DNA from: CAG-582 sp964636965
Lineage (GTDB): Bacteria > Bacillota_I > Bacilli_A > RF39 > UBA660
NCBI GenBank assembly: GCA_964636965.1
Contig: CAZWST010000037.1
Span: forward strand, 1-15,892
Reading direction: 5' to 3'
DNA: 15,892 nt
Both the position numbers and the translations under genes were made by a program. The notes below the pieces were generated by a model that was given only the letters and a program-made list of their open reading frames with translations, was not told the DNA's origin and did not search any database. Below, one piece after another: positions 8,120-14,616 of this stretch. Positions within the stretch are counted from its first letter, which is position 1, and each line of letters begins with the position of its first letter.

Positions 8120-8563
8120 ATGGGTTATTCTAGCTTTAGAAGAATTACTAGATCTTTTAAATTTGAAGGTATTGTAGATAAAAATGAAATACCTGCTTAT
8201 GCTTTACAATATATAAAGAAAGAGCGTGTCTTAGCGGTTTATCGTACTAGCAGAGATTTTGGTATATTTACAGATGAGAAGGTTACTTTATTTGATAATT
8301 GTCGAAGTAGAAAAAATATTTATACAATACCTTATAAATCAATATCAATGTTATCTATTTGCTTTGGTGAGAAAAAAGCAGAATTAACTTTGTTTATTGA
8401 TTCAGGTTATGAAGTAAATTTAAGATTCTTTAATATGACACCAAAGGATAAGTTAGATTTAAGAATTCTTTATACTTGTGTTGATAAGATAACTTCTTCA
8501 CAAGATACAATTGCTGAAGATATGAATGCTTTATTAAAGAAAAAGAAAGATCCTAAGAAGTAG
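8120..8563 (+). CDS. Bacterial PH-domain protein, function unknown
   Basis: This 147-residue protein has no signal peptide or membrane helix. Residues about 33-125 form a run of strands ('ERVLAVYRTSRDFGIFTD', 'IYTIPYKSISML', 'AELTLFIDSGYEVNLRF') followed by an amphipathic helix. This is the layout of bacterial PH (bPH) domains, which bind other proteins or membranes but have no catalytic role. The charged tail ends in a lysine run (KKKKDPKK). The start ATG follows AGGAAGTGA at a good distance. It is a single-gene unit with its own promoter and a terminator overlapping its stop. The dyad over its promoter suggests repressor control. Partner unknown. Confidence 0.7.
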   Translation: MGYSSFRRITRSFKFEGIVDKNEIPAYALQYIKKERVLAVYRTSRDFGIFTDEKVTLFDNCRSRKNIYTIPYKSISMLSICFGEKKAELTLFIDSGYEVNLRFFNMTPKDKLDLRILYTCVDKITSSQDTIAEDMNALLKKKKDPKK

Positions 8564-8578
8564 ACAATACTTCTTTTT
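8555..8578 (+). terminator. Intrinsic terminator overlapping the stop codon
   Basis: An 8-bp stem AAGAAGTA (8555-8562) with TACTTCTT (8568-8575) has loop GACAA and is followed by T residues. The TAG stop is inside the hairpin. Confidence 0.75.
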
Positions 8579-8580
8579 AT

Positions 8581-8608
8581 TTGTTTTATAAAAAAATCGT
8601 GATATTAT
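8581..8608 (+). promoter_or_regulatory. Promoter of the 59-residue protein gene
   Basis: The -35-like TTGTTT (8581-8586), a 16-base spacer, then TGATATTAT with an extended -10 (TATTAT at 8603-8608). The start codon at 8633 follows after an AGGGGG ribosome site. Confidence 0.5.
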
Positions 8609-8632
8609 AGGTTGCAAAAAAGGGGGATATCT

Positions 8633-8812
8633 ATGCTAGGAAGAGAAGTAGACGTAGAAGAAGCTTTAGAAAATACTCTGAAAGTTATGAAAAGCGAAAA
8701 GACTTTAGTCGATAAGCATGGTAAGTACGCACCAATTTATATAGCTCCAACAGGTAATGTAATTGATGCCACTAAAGTTCATGATGATATTTTAGTAGCT
8801 TCCAAAATCTAA
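8633..8812 (+). CDS. Small orphan protein, 59 residues
   Basis: The ATG at 8633 is chosen because AGGGGG lies 6 bases upstream; an in-frame TTG 21 bases earlier has no such site. The 59-residue product (MLGREVDVEEALE...ILVASKI) is soluble. It has an acidic amphipathic helix at residues 5-25 and a C-terminal half with short strands. It has its own promoter and is bracketed by two terminators, so it is an independent small gene and not a leader of its neighbours. I recognise no family; a small regulator or a toxin-antitoxin partner is possible but not shown. Confidence 0.65.
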   Translation: MLGREVDVEEALENTLKVMKSEKTLVDKHGKYAPIYIAPTGNVIDATKVHDDILVASKI

Positions 8813-8843
8813 AAATGTAATTTTAAGTTACAAAAAGAGATAG

Positions 8844-8873
8844 AAACTTATGAATTTATTTCATAGGTTTTTT
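8844..8873 (+). terminator. Intrinsic terminator
   Basis: An 11-bp stem with one G-T wobble (8844-8854 with 8860-8870) and loop TTTAT is followed by a run of T. It ends the small-protein transcript just before the next promoter. Confidence 0.75.
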
Positions 8874-8874
8874 C

Positions 8875-8903
8875 TTGACTTAAATTTTTTAATTGTCTAT
8901 ACT
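8875..8903 (+). promoter_or_regulatory. Strong promoter of the J-like/zeta operon
   Basis: TTGACT (8875-8880), a 17-base spacer and TATACT (8898-8903): five of six matches to consensus in each box and ideal spacing. The -35 begins right after the T-run of the preceding terminator. This is among the best promoters in the window. Confidence 0.8.
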
Positions 8904-8928
8904 AAATGTGTTTAAGGGGGTAAGAAAT

Positions 8929-9858
8929 ATGTCTTATAATAATAGATTAAATACTTTATTTGATATATTAGGTGAGAGTGGAGACCCAAGTAAAAGTAAG
9001 GCATTAAGACAATATAAAAAACTTCATGCAAAGTACCTTTCTGGTTTAATTGATATTAATGAATTTGTTTTAATTGAATCAGCTTATCGAGAAATATTAG
9101 ATTATTATGAGGGAGTAGAGACGCGGAAAGAAGAAGAAAGAGACGCACGTAAGAAAAGTATGCTTTATGAAACTATGAAGATGAATGAAGAAATTAGTAA
9201 ACAAAAGGAATTAGAAGAGCATAAGGGAGGCGTCTGGGTCTTCTTTGAAAATCTAAGAGATGCAGAAATAACTTATGGATTTGATGATTACATAGAATAT
9301 ATTAAACAAAGTGTACTTGATAATTTAGATGAATCGTATAAAGAAATGTATAATGAATTTTTAGAATTATTTTTGCAATTATGGAGTAAAGTATATGAGC
9401 ATATTATGGTAGTTGAAAAAAACATAATAAAAAAAGATAGAATTGATGATGATTTTCGACTTGAATTTGGTGAAGACGAATTAACTGATGCTTACTTTAA
9501 AAAGAATAAAGCATATTCTCCTTATGGTAAATTTAGTAGACTTTTAGAATTATCTCATATATTAAGCTCTTTAGTTCCTGATGAAAGAGAAAATTATTTT
9601 TTAGATGTTCATCTTTCCTCTATGGCTAAATTCTTTTCATTAGGCTATGGGGTTTCATATTTTAGTGATATTCCAATTTATTCTTTTGTTGTAAATACAA
9701 GAGCTATTCAATTTAAACAAGAGTATTATGATATATTTGATAGTGAAGTAAGAAGTGGCGTTAGAAAAAGTCCATTTGTTGATAATTTAGAACTTCTTAG
9801 TTATATCGATAAAAAAATAAATGATTTTAATAAAGAAAAAAGGTATGAATTAAAATAA
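8929..9858 (+). CDS. Degenerate J-domain-like protein with coiled coil, unknown function
   Basis: This is a 309-residue soluble protein. The ATG at 8929 follows AAGGGGGT; an in-frame TTG 36 bases earlier overlaps the -10 box and cannot be used. Residues 6-60 resemble a DnaJ J domain. 'LFDILGESGD' matches the usual 'yYeiLGv', 'SKALRQYKKLHAKY' matches helix II, and 'INEFVLIESAYREIL' matches helix III. The HPD tripeptide that stimulates Hsp70 is replaced by L-S-G at 37-39. A highly charged coiled coil (62-98, KEEERDARKK) follows, then a helical C-terminal region (about 100-309) I do not recognise. A J-like fold without HPD would be a binding module rather than an active co-chaperone (inference). 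It shares an operon with the zeta-like kinase 19 bases downstream, behind a strong promoter. Confidence 0.7.
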   Translation: MSYNNRLNTLFDILGESGDPSKSKALRQYKKLHAKYLSGLIDINEFVLIESAYREILDYYEGVETRKEEERDARKKSMLYETMKMNEEISKQKELEEHKGGVWVFFENLRDAEITYGFDDYIEYIKQSVLDNLDESYKEMYNEFLELFLQLWSKVYEHIMVVEKNIIKKDRIDDDFRLEFGEDELTDAYFKKNKAYSPYGKFSRLLELSHILSSLVPDERENYFLDVHLSSMAKFFSLGYGVSYFSDIPIYSFVVNTRAIQFKQEYYDIFDSEVRSGVRKSPFVDNLELLSYIDKKINDFNKEKRYELK

Positions 9859-9877
9859 GAAAAATGGTGAAAGTATA

Positions 9878-10711
9878 ATGGAAAATCAAATAGATGAACT
9901 CACTCATAAATATAAATTAACTAAAAAGGAACATGATGAAGTTTTGGAAACAATAAAAAAAGATTTGTTTTCAGGTGTGTCTAAGGATGAAAATCCATCT
10001 GTTATGTTTGTTGTTGGTCAACCTGGGTGTGGAAAAACAACTTTTATAAATAACTCGGATTTAGAAAAATATGTGATTATTAATTCAGATGATTATCGTA
10101 AGTTTAGTAAATATTCTAATGAAATTATAGAATATTATCCAACAGATTATGCCAAACTTACTAATTATGATGCTCACCTTTGGGGAGATGAACTTTTTAA
10201 TTATGCAATTCAAAGTGGTTATTCACCTTTAAGAGAAAAAGCGCCTTTAGATGATAGTTTATTAGAGGTAATAAGAAACATTCCTAGCAATTATGATATT
10301 ATTATTAATGTAGTTGTTGTTGGTAATTTAGAAAGCTTAATTGCTACAAGAGAAAGATATGAAAAAGAATCATTGACTGCAAGCAATGCTAAGTTATCAA
10401 ATATTGAATCTCATAATAAGTGTTATGAATTTTTATCCTCTTTTATTTTTAATTGTTTAGAACTTGGTGTTAAAGTAAATTATGTTATACCAAATGGTGA
10501 AGAATTTGAAATTATTTCAGTAGTTGATAATCATTTGAACCTATTAGAAGAATATAGAAATAAAAGTAATAAACAAGCTCTTATTTCATATAATGAAAGA
10601 ATTGATGCTATAAGAAAAAGTATGATAAAAAGGAGTGCTCCTAAGAATCAATTTGATGAACTAGTAAAAATAGAAAAACTTTATAATGAACTAAATAATA
10701 AAAGAAGCTAA
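9878..10711 (+). CDS. Zeta-toxin-like P-loop kinase
   Basis: This 277-residue cytosolic protein has a Walker A loop GQPGCGKTT (47-55) on a hydrophobic strand. It is followed by 'VIINSDDYR' (66-74), the position of the catalytic aspartate and substrate-binding residues in zeta/PezT kinases. A helix 'DAHLWGDELFNYAIQSGYSPL' aligns with the family segment that precedes 'iiEGT'; here that segment reads REKAP, so this part of the site is atypical. 'TRERYEKE' (157-164) matches the arginine-rich lid. Zeta kinases phosphorylate UDP-N-acetylglucosamine and block wall synthesis; other family members have different substrates. No epsilon-type antitoxin of about 90 residues lies next to it. The upstream partner is the 309-residue J-like protein. 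GGTGAAAG gives a good start. The C-terminal 70 residues are a basic helical extension. Confidence 0.75.
   Translation: MENQIDELTHKYKLTKKEHDEVLETIKKDLFSGVSKDENPSVMFVVGQPGCGKTTFINNSDLEKYVIINSDDYRKFSKYSNEIIEYYPTDYAKLTNYDAHLWGDELFNYAIQSGYSPLREKAPLDDSLLEVIRNIPSNYDIIINVVVVGNLESLIATRERYEKESLTASNAKLSNIESHNKCYEFLSSFIFNCLELGVKVNYVIPNGEEFEIISVVDNHLNLLEEYRNKSNKQALISYNERIDAIRKSMIKRSAPKNQFDELVKIEKLYNELNNKRS
10697..10711 (+). repeat. 15-bp direct repeat, left of RhuM gene
   Basis: AATAAAAGAAGCTAA occurs here and again at 11848-11862, exactly 1151 bases apart. The two copies bracket the RhuM gene and are embedded in the two terminators. Confidence 0.7.
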
Positions 10712-10728
10712 GATCTAGCTCCTTTTTT
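10701..10728 (+). terminator. Intrinsic terminator of the J-like/zeta operon
   Basis: A 10-bp stem with one A-C mismatch (10701-10710 with 10716-10725) and loop AGATC continues into a run of six T. The TAA stop overlaps its left arm. The left arm carries a 15-base word repeated in the next terminator (see 11851). Confidence 0.7.
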
Positions 10729-10761
10729 AGTGTTAAAAGCATTTATTCATATCCATTAATT

Positions 10762-10770
10762 TGATATAAT
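10762..10770 (+). promoter_or_regulatory. Extended -10 promoter of the RhuM gene
   Basis: TGATATAAT is a perfect -10 with the TGn extension; the -35 (TTTATT at 10742) is poor. RhuM is therefore transcribed separately from the zeta operon. Confidence 0.6.
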
Positions 10771-10817
10771 ATAGTTACTATTTTTATTTGAAATTAAAAA
10801 CGAAAGGAGATGTTTTT

Positions 10818-11834
10818 TTGAAAAATTTAGAAGTTATTAGCAGTACAGAGGAGTTTTTAGTTTTTAAAACTCAAGAACAAGAAAAAGGAATTGCAGTTAG
10901 ATATGAGAATGATAATTTATGGATGACACAAAAAGCTATGGCTGAGTTATTTGATGTTAATGTACCAGCAATTAATAAGCATTTAAATAATATTTATGAT
11001 GAAGGAGAACTTATTAAAGATTCAACTATTTCCAAAATGGAAACAATTCAAAAAGAAGGAAAACGTAATGTAAAACGAAACGTTGAATTTTATAGCCTAG
11101 ATGCCATTATTTCTGTAGGATATAGAGTAAATTCAAGACGTGCAACACAATTTAGACGTTGGGCAACACAAGTTTTAAAAAAATATACTATTGAAGGTTA
11201 TGTATTAGATAAAAAAAGAATGGAAAATGGATCATTCTTAAATGAAGACTATTTTGAAAAACTTTTAGAGGAAATAAGAGAAATTCGATTGAGTGAGCGA
11301 AGATTTTATCAAAAAATTACTGACATATATGCTACAAGTATTGATTATGATGCTACATCTCCAACTACTATTGATTTCTTTAAAAAAATTCAGAACAAAA
11401 TGCATTACGCGATAACTCATCAAACGGCAGCTGAAATAATTTATAATAGGGCAGATCATACAAAACAAAATATGAATTTAACTTCTTGGAAAAATTCTCC
11501 AAATGGTAAAATCATGGAATCTGATGTTGTAATTGCTAAAAATTATTTAACTAAAGAAGAGATTGAAGATTTAGAAAGAATAGTAAATGCCTTTTTAGAA
11601 CTTGCGGAACGTAGAGCAGAAAGACATATACCTATGACTATGGAAGATTGGAGTACAAGAATAGATAAGTTCTTATTAGCAGATGATTTAGATGTTTTAA
11701 AAGATGCTGGTAAAATATCCCATGAGATAGCTTTAGATAAAGCATTAAGTGAATTTGAAAAGTATAGAGTAACGCAAGATAAATTATTTGAATCTGATTT
11801 TGATAAATTTTTAAAAGATGTAGAAAAAAAGTAA
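10818..11834 (+). CDS. rhuM: RhuM-family protein (virulence RhuM / DNA-binding-like)
   Basis: This 338-residue protein is the usual length for the RhuM family. Seen: an N-terminal region 'LWMTQKAMAELFDVNVPAINKHLNNIYDEGEL' with a helix-turn-helix-like motif, and the family hallmark 'YSLDAIISVGYRVNSRRATQFRRWAT' (about residues 94-119), followed by a long helical C-terminal domain. RhuM was named from a Salmonella pathogenicity island and is common on mobile elements; its biochemical function is not established. The start is TTG at 10818, 8 bases after AGGAG (10805-10809). An earlier in-frame TTG at 10788 lacks a ribosome site, and the ATG at 10810 is out of frame and stops at once. It has its own promoter and lies between two 15-bp direct repeats, consistent with a mobile cassette or horizontal gain (inference). 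Confidence 0.88.
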   Translation: MKNLEVISSTEEFLVFKTQEQEKGIAVRYENDNLWMTQKAMAELFDVNVPAINKHLNNIYDEGELIKDSTISKMETIQKEGKRNVKRNVEFYSLDAIISVGYRVNSRRATQFRRWATQVLKKYTIEGYVLDKKRMENGSFLNEDYFEKLLEEIREIRLSERRFYQKITDIYATSIDYDATSPTTIDFFKKIQNKMHYAITHQTAAEIIYNRADHTKQNMNLTSWKNSPNGKIMESDVVIAKNYLTKEEIEDLERIVNAFLELAERRAERHIPMTMEDWSTRIDKFLLADDLDVLKDAGKISHEIALDKALSEFEKYRVTQDKLFESDFDKFLKDVEKK

Positions 11835-11847
11835 TAAACAATCTTAA

Positions 11848-11862
11848 AATAAAAGAAGCTAA
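11848..11862 (+). repeat. 15-bp direct repeat, right of RhuM gene
   Basis: Second copy of AATAAAAGAAGCTAA (first at 10697-10711). It forms the left arm of the terminator shared by RhuM and the convergent permease gene. Confidence 0.7.
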
Positions 11863-11878
11863 TGGTTTAGCTTCTTTT
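11851..11878. terminator. Bidirectional intrinsic terminator
   Basis: A 12-bp perfect stem (11851-11862 with 11867-11878) has loop TGGT and A/T-rich outer arms. It serves RhuM (plus) and the ABC permease (minus), whose TAG stop at 11859-11861 is inside the hairpin. Confidence 0.85.
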
Positions 11879-12641
11879 CTAATGTATTAATAAGTATATT
11901 AAATATGAAAGATAATAAAGATAAAATTAAAATACCACACATAACTAAAGAAAGGTTAAATACTTGAGTACCATAAAGTATTAAATAACCAATTCCTTTT
12001 TTACAGCTTAAGAATTCTCCCATTATTACACCAATTAAAGACATGGATATATCTATTTTTAAAGATGATATAATTTCACTTTTTGAAGAAGGTATAATTA
12101 GTTTAGTTATTATTTGAATCTTTTTTGCACCAAATACTTTGAATAGTTTTATTAAGTTTTTATCACATGCTTCCATTCCATTTAGTATGGTTATACTCGT
12201 AACTATTACACTTATTAAAAGTGAATTAAATATAATAGACTTGGTAGTTGCTCCTAACCAGATTATTATTAGTGGTCCAAGCGCTACTTTAGGTAAACTA
12301 TTTAATGCTACTATGAATGGGTCTAAAATACTTTTTAATGTTTTAAATGAATACAATAAAAGAGCAAATAAATAGGCAAGTATAAATGATAAGATAAAAG
12401 ATATTAAAACTTCATAAGTTGTAGTAAAGATGTGTTTAAATAGATTATTATCGCGTATTAAATTTGTTAAAGTTAATAGTACTTTTGATGGAGATGAAAA
12501 GATAAACGAATTAATAATATTTAAACGTGATAATGTTTCCCATATCAATAAGAATAAAATGAGTAATGAAATTTGACTTAATCTTATGATAAGTTTTTTT
12601 CTTTTTATTCTTTTTAAATATAAAAGATGTTCATCAGTCAT
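11859..12641 (-). CDS. ABC importer permease, SsuC/TauC type
   Basis: This 260-residue inner-membrane protein forms the channel of a sulfonate/nitrate/taurine/thiamine-precursor-type ABC importer. A basic N-terminus (RIKRKK) is followed by about six transmembrane helices. The cytoplasmic EAA loop 'MEACDKNLIKLFKVFGAKK...IIP' (about residues 156-184) docks on the ATPase. Length and the motif 'ALNSLPKVALGPLIIIWLG' are typical of the SsuC/TauC group. The ATG at 12641 overlaps the end of the ATPase gene (stop at 12634). An in-frame TTG six bases upstream sits closer to AAGGAG (5 bases, versus 11 for the ATG) and is an equally good start. The overlap shows translational coupling. Substrate cannot be told from this subunit. 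Confidence 0.88.
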   Translation of the reverse strand: MTDEHLLYLKRIKRKKLIIRLSQISLLILFLLIWETLSRLNIINSFIFSSPSKVLLTLTNLIRDNNLFKHIFTTTYEVLISFILSFILAYLFALLLYSFKTLKSILDPFIVALNSLPKVALGPLIIIWLGATTKSIIFNSLLISVIVTSITILNGMEACDKNLIKLFKVFGAKKIQIITKLIIPSSKSEIISSLKIDISMSLIGVIMGEFLSCKKGIGYLILYGTQVFNLSLVMCGILILSLLSFIFNILINTLEKKLNH

Positions 12642-13374
12642 AGTCAATATTGCTCCTTATGTCATCATAAAGAATATTAAATATTTCATCTTTTCTTCTT
12701 TCATTTGGTAAAATACTTTCATCAAAATTAAGCTTATATACAGCTTTAATTTTTCCTGGACGTTTAGTAAGAATAATAATATCATTACTTAAGCTTAATG
12801 CTTCTTCAATATCATGTGTTATTAAAATAGTTGTAATGTTAAGCTCTTTTATTATTTTATATACATCATTACTGATGTTTTTTCTTGTTTCGATATCTAA
12901 TTTAGAAAATGGTTCATCTAAAAGCAAGATATTTGGTTTTATTGCAAGTGTACGAATAAGTGCAAGTCTTTGTTTCATACCTCCAGATAAATTATTAGGA
13001 TATTCATCTTTAAAATCATATAAATCATACTTTTTTAATAAATCATTAACGTATTTTATAGAATCTTCATTATGTATTTTTTTAATATCAAGACCTAGAC
13101 AAGCATTATCGAATACGGTCAGCCATGGTAAAAGTGCACTTGATTGCATCATATACCCAATAGTTAAATCACGATTATTTCTAATATACCCGTCACTTGG
13201 TTTTTCAAGTTCTGTTATTAGATTTAAAAGAGTTGATTTACCACAGCCTGATGGACCAACAACACTTATTATTTTATTTTCTTCAATATTATAGGTAATA
13301 TTTTCTAGAGCTTTTATTTCTTTAGTAAGTGTATGATATGTTTTAGATAAATTGCATATATTAATTAAGTTCAT
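12634..13374 (-). CDS. ABC importer ATPase, SsuB/TauB type
   Basis: This 246-residue ABC ATPase powers the importer with the permease downstream. Seen in order: Walker A GPSGCGKST (40-48), Q-loop Q77 in 'MMQSSALLPWLTV', ABC signature LSGGMKQR (129-136), Walker B ILLLDEP (149-155) and switch histidine H187 in 'LITHDIEEAL'. The 'LLPW.TV..N..LGL' run is characteristic of the nitrate/taurine/sulfonate group (SsuB, TauB, NrtD). All catalytic residues are intact. Its ATG overlaps the last 14 bases of the substrate-binding-protein gene and its TGA overlaps the permease start, so the three genes form one coupled operon. The upstream gene is truncated, so the operon promoter is probably lost. The TGA stop supports the standard code. 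Confidence 0.92.
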   Translation of the reverse strand: MNLINICNLSKTYHTLTKEIKALENITYNIEENKIISVVGPSGCGKSTLLNLITELEKPSDGYIRNNRDLTIGYMMQSSALLPWLTVFDNACLGLDIKKIHNEDSIKYVNDLLKKYDLYDFKDEYPNNLSGGMKQRLALIRTLAIKPNILLLDEPFSKLDIETRKNISNDVYKIIKELNITTILITHDIEEALSLSNDIIILTKRPGKIKAVYKLNFDESILPNERRKDEIFNILYDDIRSNIDYD

Positions 13375-13786
13375 ATATTAAATCTTTAAACTCAACATAA
13401 TTTTCTAGATCTTTATTATCTATCATGATGTTTTCTAAGTTTTTAAATGCATCTTCAGGTATGTCTGGTGTTTTAAACCATGAATCAGCATTTTTATAGT
13501 TAGTTATCATTATTTCTAAATCATTTATACTTGTATCAGGAAATTCTGATATAATTACTTCAGCTATTTCTTTTGGTGTATGTGTATCAACAAATTCTAA
13601 TCCTTTTTTAATTCCATTATAAAATTTTTTTATAATATCTTTATTATTTTCAATATAACTTTTTTTAGCATTAAATGCTGTATAAGGAACAACACCTGAA
13701 TATGTACCAATTGAGTCAGCTATAAATCCATAGCCTTCTTTAACTAATTTTGTTGCATTAGGTTCACTTAGTGTAATGATATTGCA
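13361..13786 (-). pseudogene. Truncated ABC substrate-binding protein (NMT1/Thi5-SsuA-like), C-terminal half only
   Basis: Reading the minus strand gives an open frame of about 141 residues ending in TAA at 13361. It has strong resemblance to the C-terminal half of periplasmic-binding proteins of the NMT1/Thi5/SsuA type: 'IITLSEPNATKL', 'VVPYTAFNAKKSYIENN', 'KKFYNGIKKGLEFV' and 'YKNADSWFKTPDI'. The frame closes with TGA (13787-13789) and TAG (13793-13795) immediately upstream. There is no N-terminal lobe, signal peptide or lipobox, and no start codon with a ribosome site. A typical member has about 320-340 residues, so more than half is missing. Upstream DNA is instead the promoter region of the next plus-strand gene. 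It overlaps the ATPase start by 14 bases, showing it was the first gene of the operon. It is a deletion/rearrangement remnant or an assembly join. Confidence 0.8.
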
Positions 13787-13797
13787 TCAGCTCTAAT

Positions 13798-13826
13798 TTG
13801 GAAAAAAGGCGGGCTTATGCTATAAT
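13798..13826 (+). promoter_or_regulatory. Promoter at the truncation junction
   Basis: TTGGAA (13798-13803), a 17-base spacer and a perfect TATAAT (13821-13826) preceded by TGC, i.e. an extended -10. It begins only about 12 bases from the last recognisable base of the truncated binding-protein gene. Confidence 0.75.
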
Positions 13827-13856
13827 ATTTGGGAAATTTAAAAAGAGGTGGAGTTT

Positions 13857-14540
13857 ATGGATGGTAAGTTATTAGTTTTATGTGATGAAACCCCAGGTGA
13901 ATATAAACATTATAAGGTAAGAGATGCATATTATTTATTAAATGATTATTATGATTCAGAAGATAATTCAAATATAATATTTGTTAACTGAAAATCAGTT
14001 ATTCCTGATGATGTAGAATTTTTAGAAAGATGTAAACATTATGCAAGAACATATGAAGAAGTTCCTGCTGATTTCATGTATCAAAAGAAAGGTGTAGTTG
14101 ATCAAAGATATGCTAATGTCGGAGATAGCATTCAAGAAAGAAGTTATTATGATGTCTTATTATCTAATACTTTAAGTGTTCATTCTGCTATAGCAAATGA
14201 AGATGAAAACTATCAATCCTTAGCGATTGATTTAGCCTGTGAGTTTCCATTTCAAGCAACTCAAAGATTCTTAGAAGATTTTTCAAGTGTATTAAAGAAA
14301 AATGGAATTGTTAGAATACTTTTATCTTATAAGACTTCTCTTGATTATGACACAATAAGAAGACGTGCATCTTTATTAGATGCATGGAAAAACCAGAATA
14401 GATTTATGAGAGAAAAAATGAGTAATGCTGAAATAGCTGGTGAAATGTCTTATGATGATTTTGGAAAAGTTTATACAAAAGCACAAGAAGAAATGTTAAA
14501 AGTATATTCATTACCTATATTTGGACCAACAAGAAAATAA
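13857..14540 (+). pseudogene. Gene of unknown function interrupted by an in-frame TGA
   Basis: From the ATG at 13857 (AGGTGG 5 bases upstream, strong promoter) the frame runs 44 codons to TGA at 13989-13991. It then continues in the same frame without another stop to TAA at 14538-14540. Read through, it would be 227 residues. The text reads smoothly across the TGA ('NIIFVN-x-KSVIPDDVEFLERC'), so this is one gene with one disabled codon. TGG elsewhere in it codes Trp ('LLDAWKN'). The part from the internal ATG at 14076 (154 residues) is open but lacks a ribosome site. The later half is helical and charged ('QRFLEDFSSVLKKNGIVRILLSYK', 'DYDTIRRRASLLDAWK'). No family recognised. It may be a nonsense mutation (TGG to TGA needs one change), a sequencing error, or recoding. 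Confidence 0.65.
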
Positions 14541-14567
14541 ACAAAAGAATTAATTCTTTTGTTTTTT
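14539..14567 (+). terminator. Intrinsic terminator
   Basis: An 11-bp perfect stem (14539-14549 with 14554-14564) with loop TTAA is followed by more T. It overlaps the TAA of the preceding gene. Confidence 0.8.
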
Positions 14568-14568
14568 A

Positions 14569-14597
14569 TTGCTCTTAAAGATTAAAATGGTTATAAT
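14569..14597 (+). promoter_or_regulatory. Promoter of the 300-residue unknown gene
   Basis: TTGCTC (14569-14574), a 17-base spacer and a perfect TATAAT (14592-14597). The leader to the ATG is about 13 bases with GGTGA as ribosome site. Confidence 0.65.
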
Positions 14598-14616
14598 ATT
14601 TAAAAGTTGGTGAATT

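Noticed and set aside
9878..10711. Classical epsilon-zeta toxin-antitoxin module
   Set aside because: No small epsilon-like antitoxin is adjacent; the partner gene is a 309-residue protein of different architecture.
12139..13294. Plus-strand open frames opposite the ABC permease and ATPase
   Set aside because: They are antisense shadows of genes with complete family motifs and lack start signals.
13985..14030. Selenocysteine insertion at the TGA
   Set aside because: The small hairpin contains the TGA itself. A bacterial SECIS would be a longer stem-loop starting just after the codon, and no Cys/Sec redox motif surrounds it.
13857..14540. Genetic code 4 (TGA = Trp) for the whole window
   Set aside because: Trp is TGG about twenty times against one TGA. 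Reading TGA as sense would also extend the ABC ATPase about 40 residues through the permease start, where a normal family end is seen.
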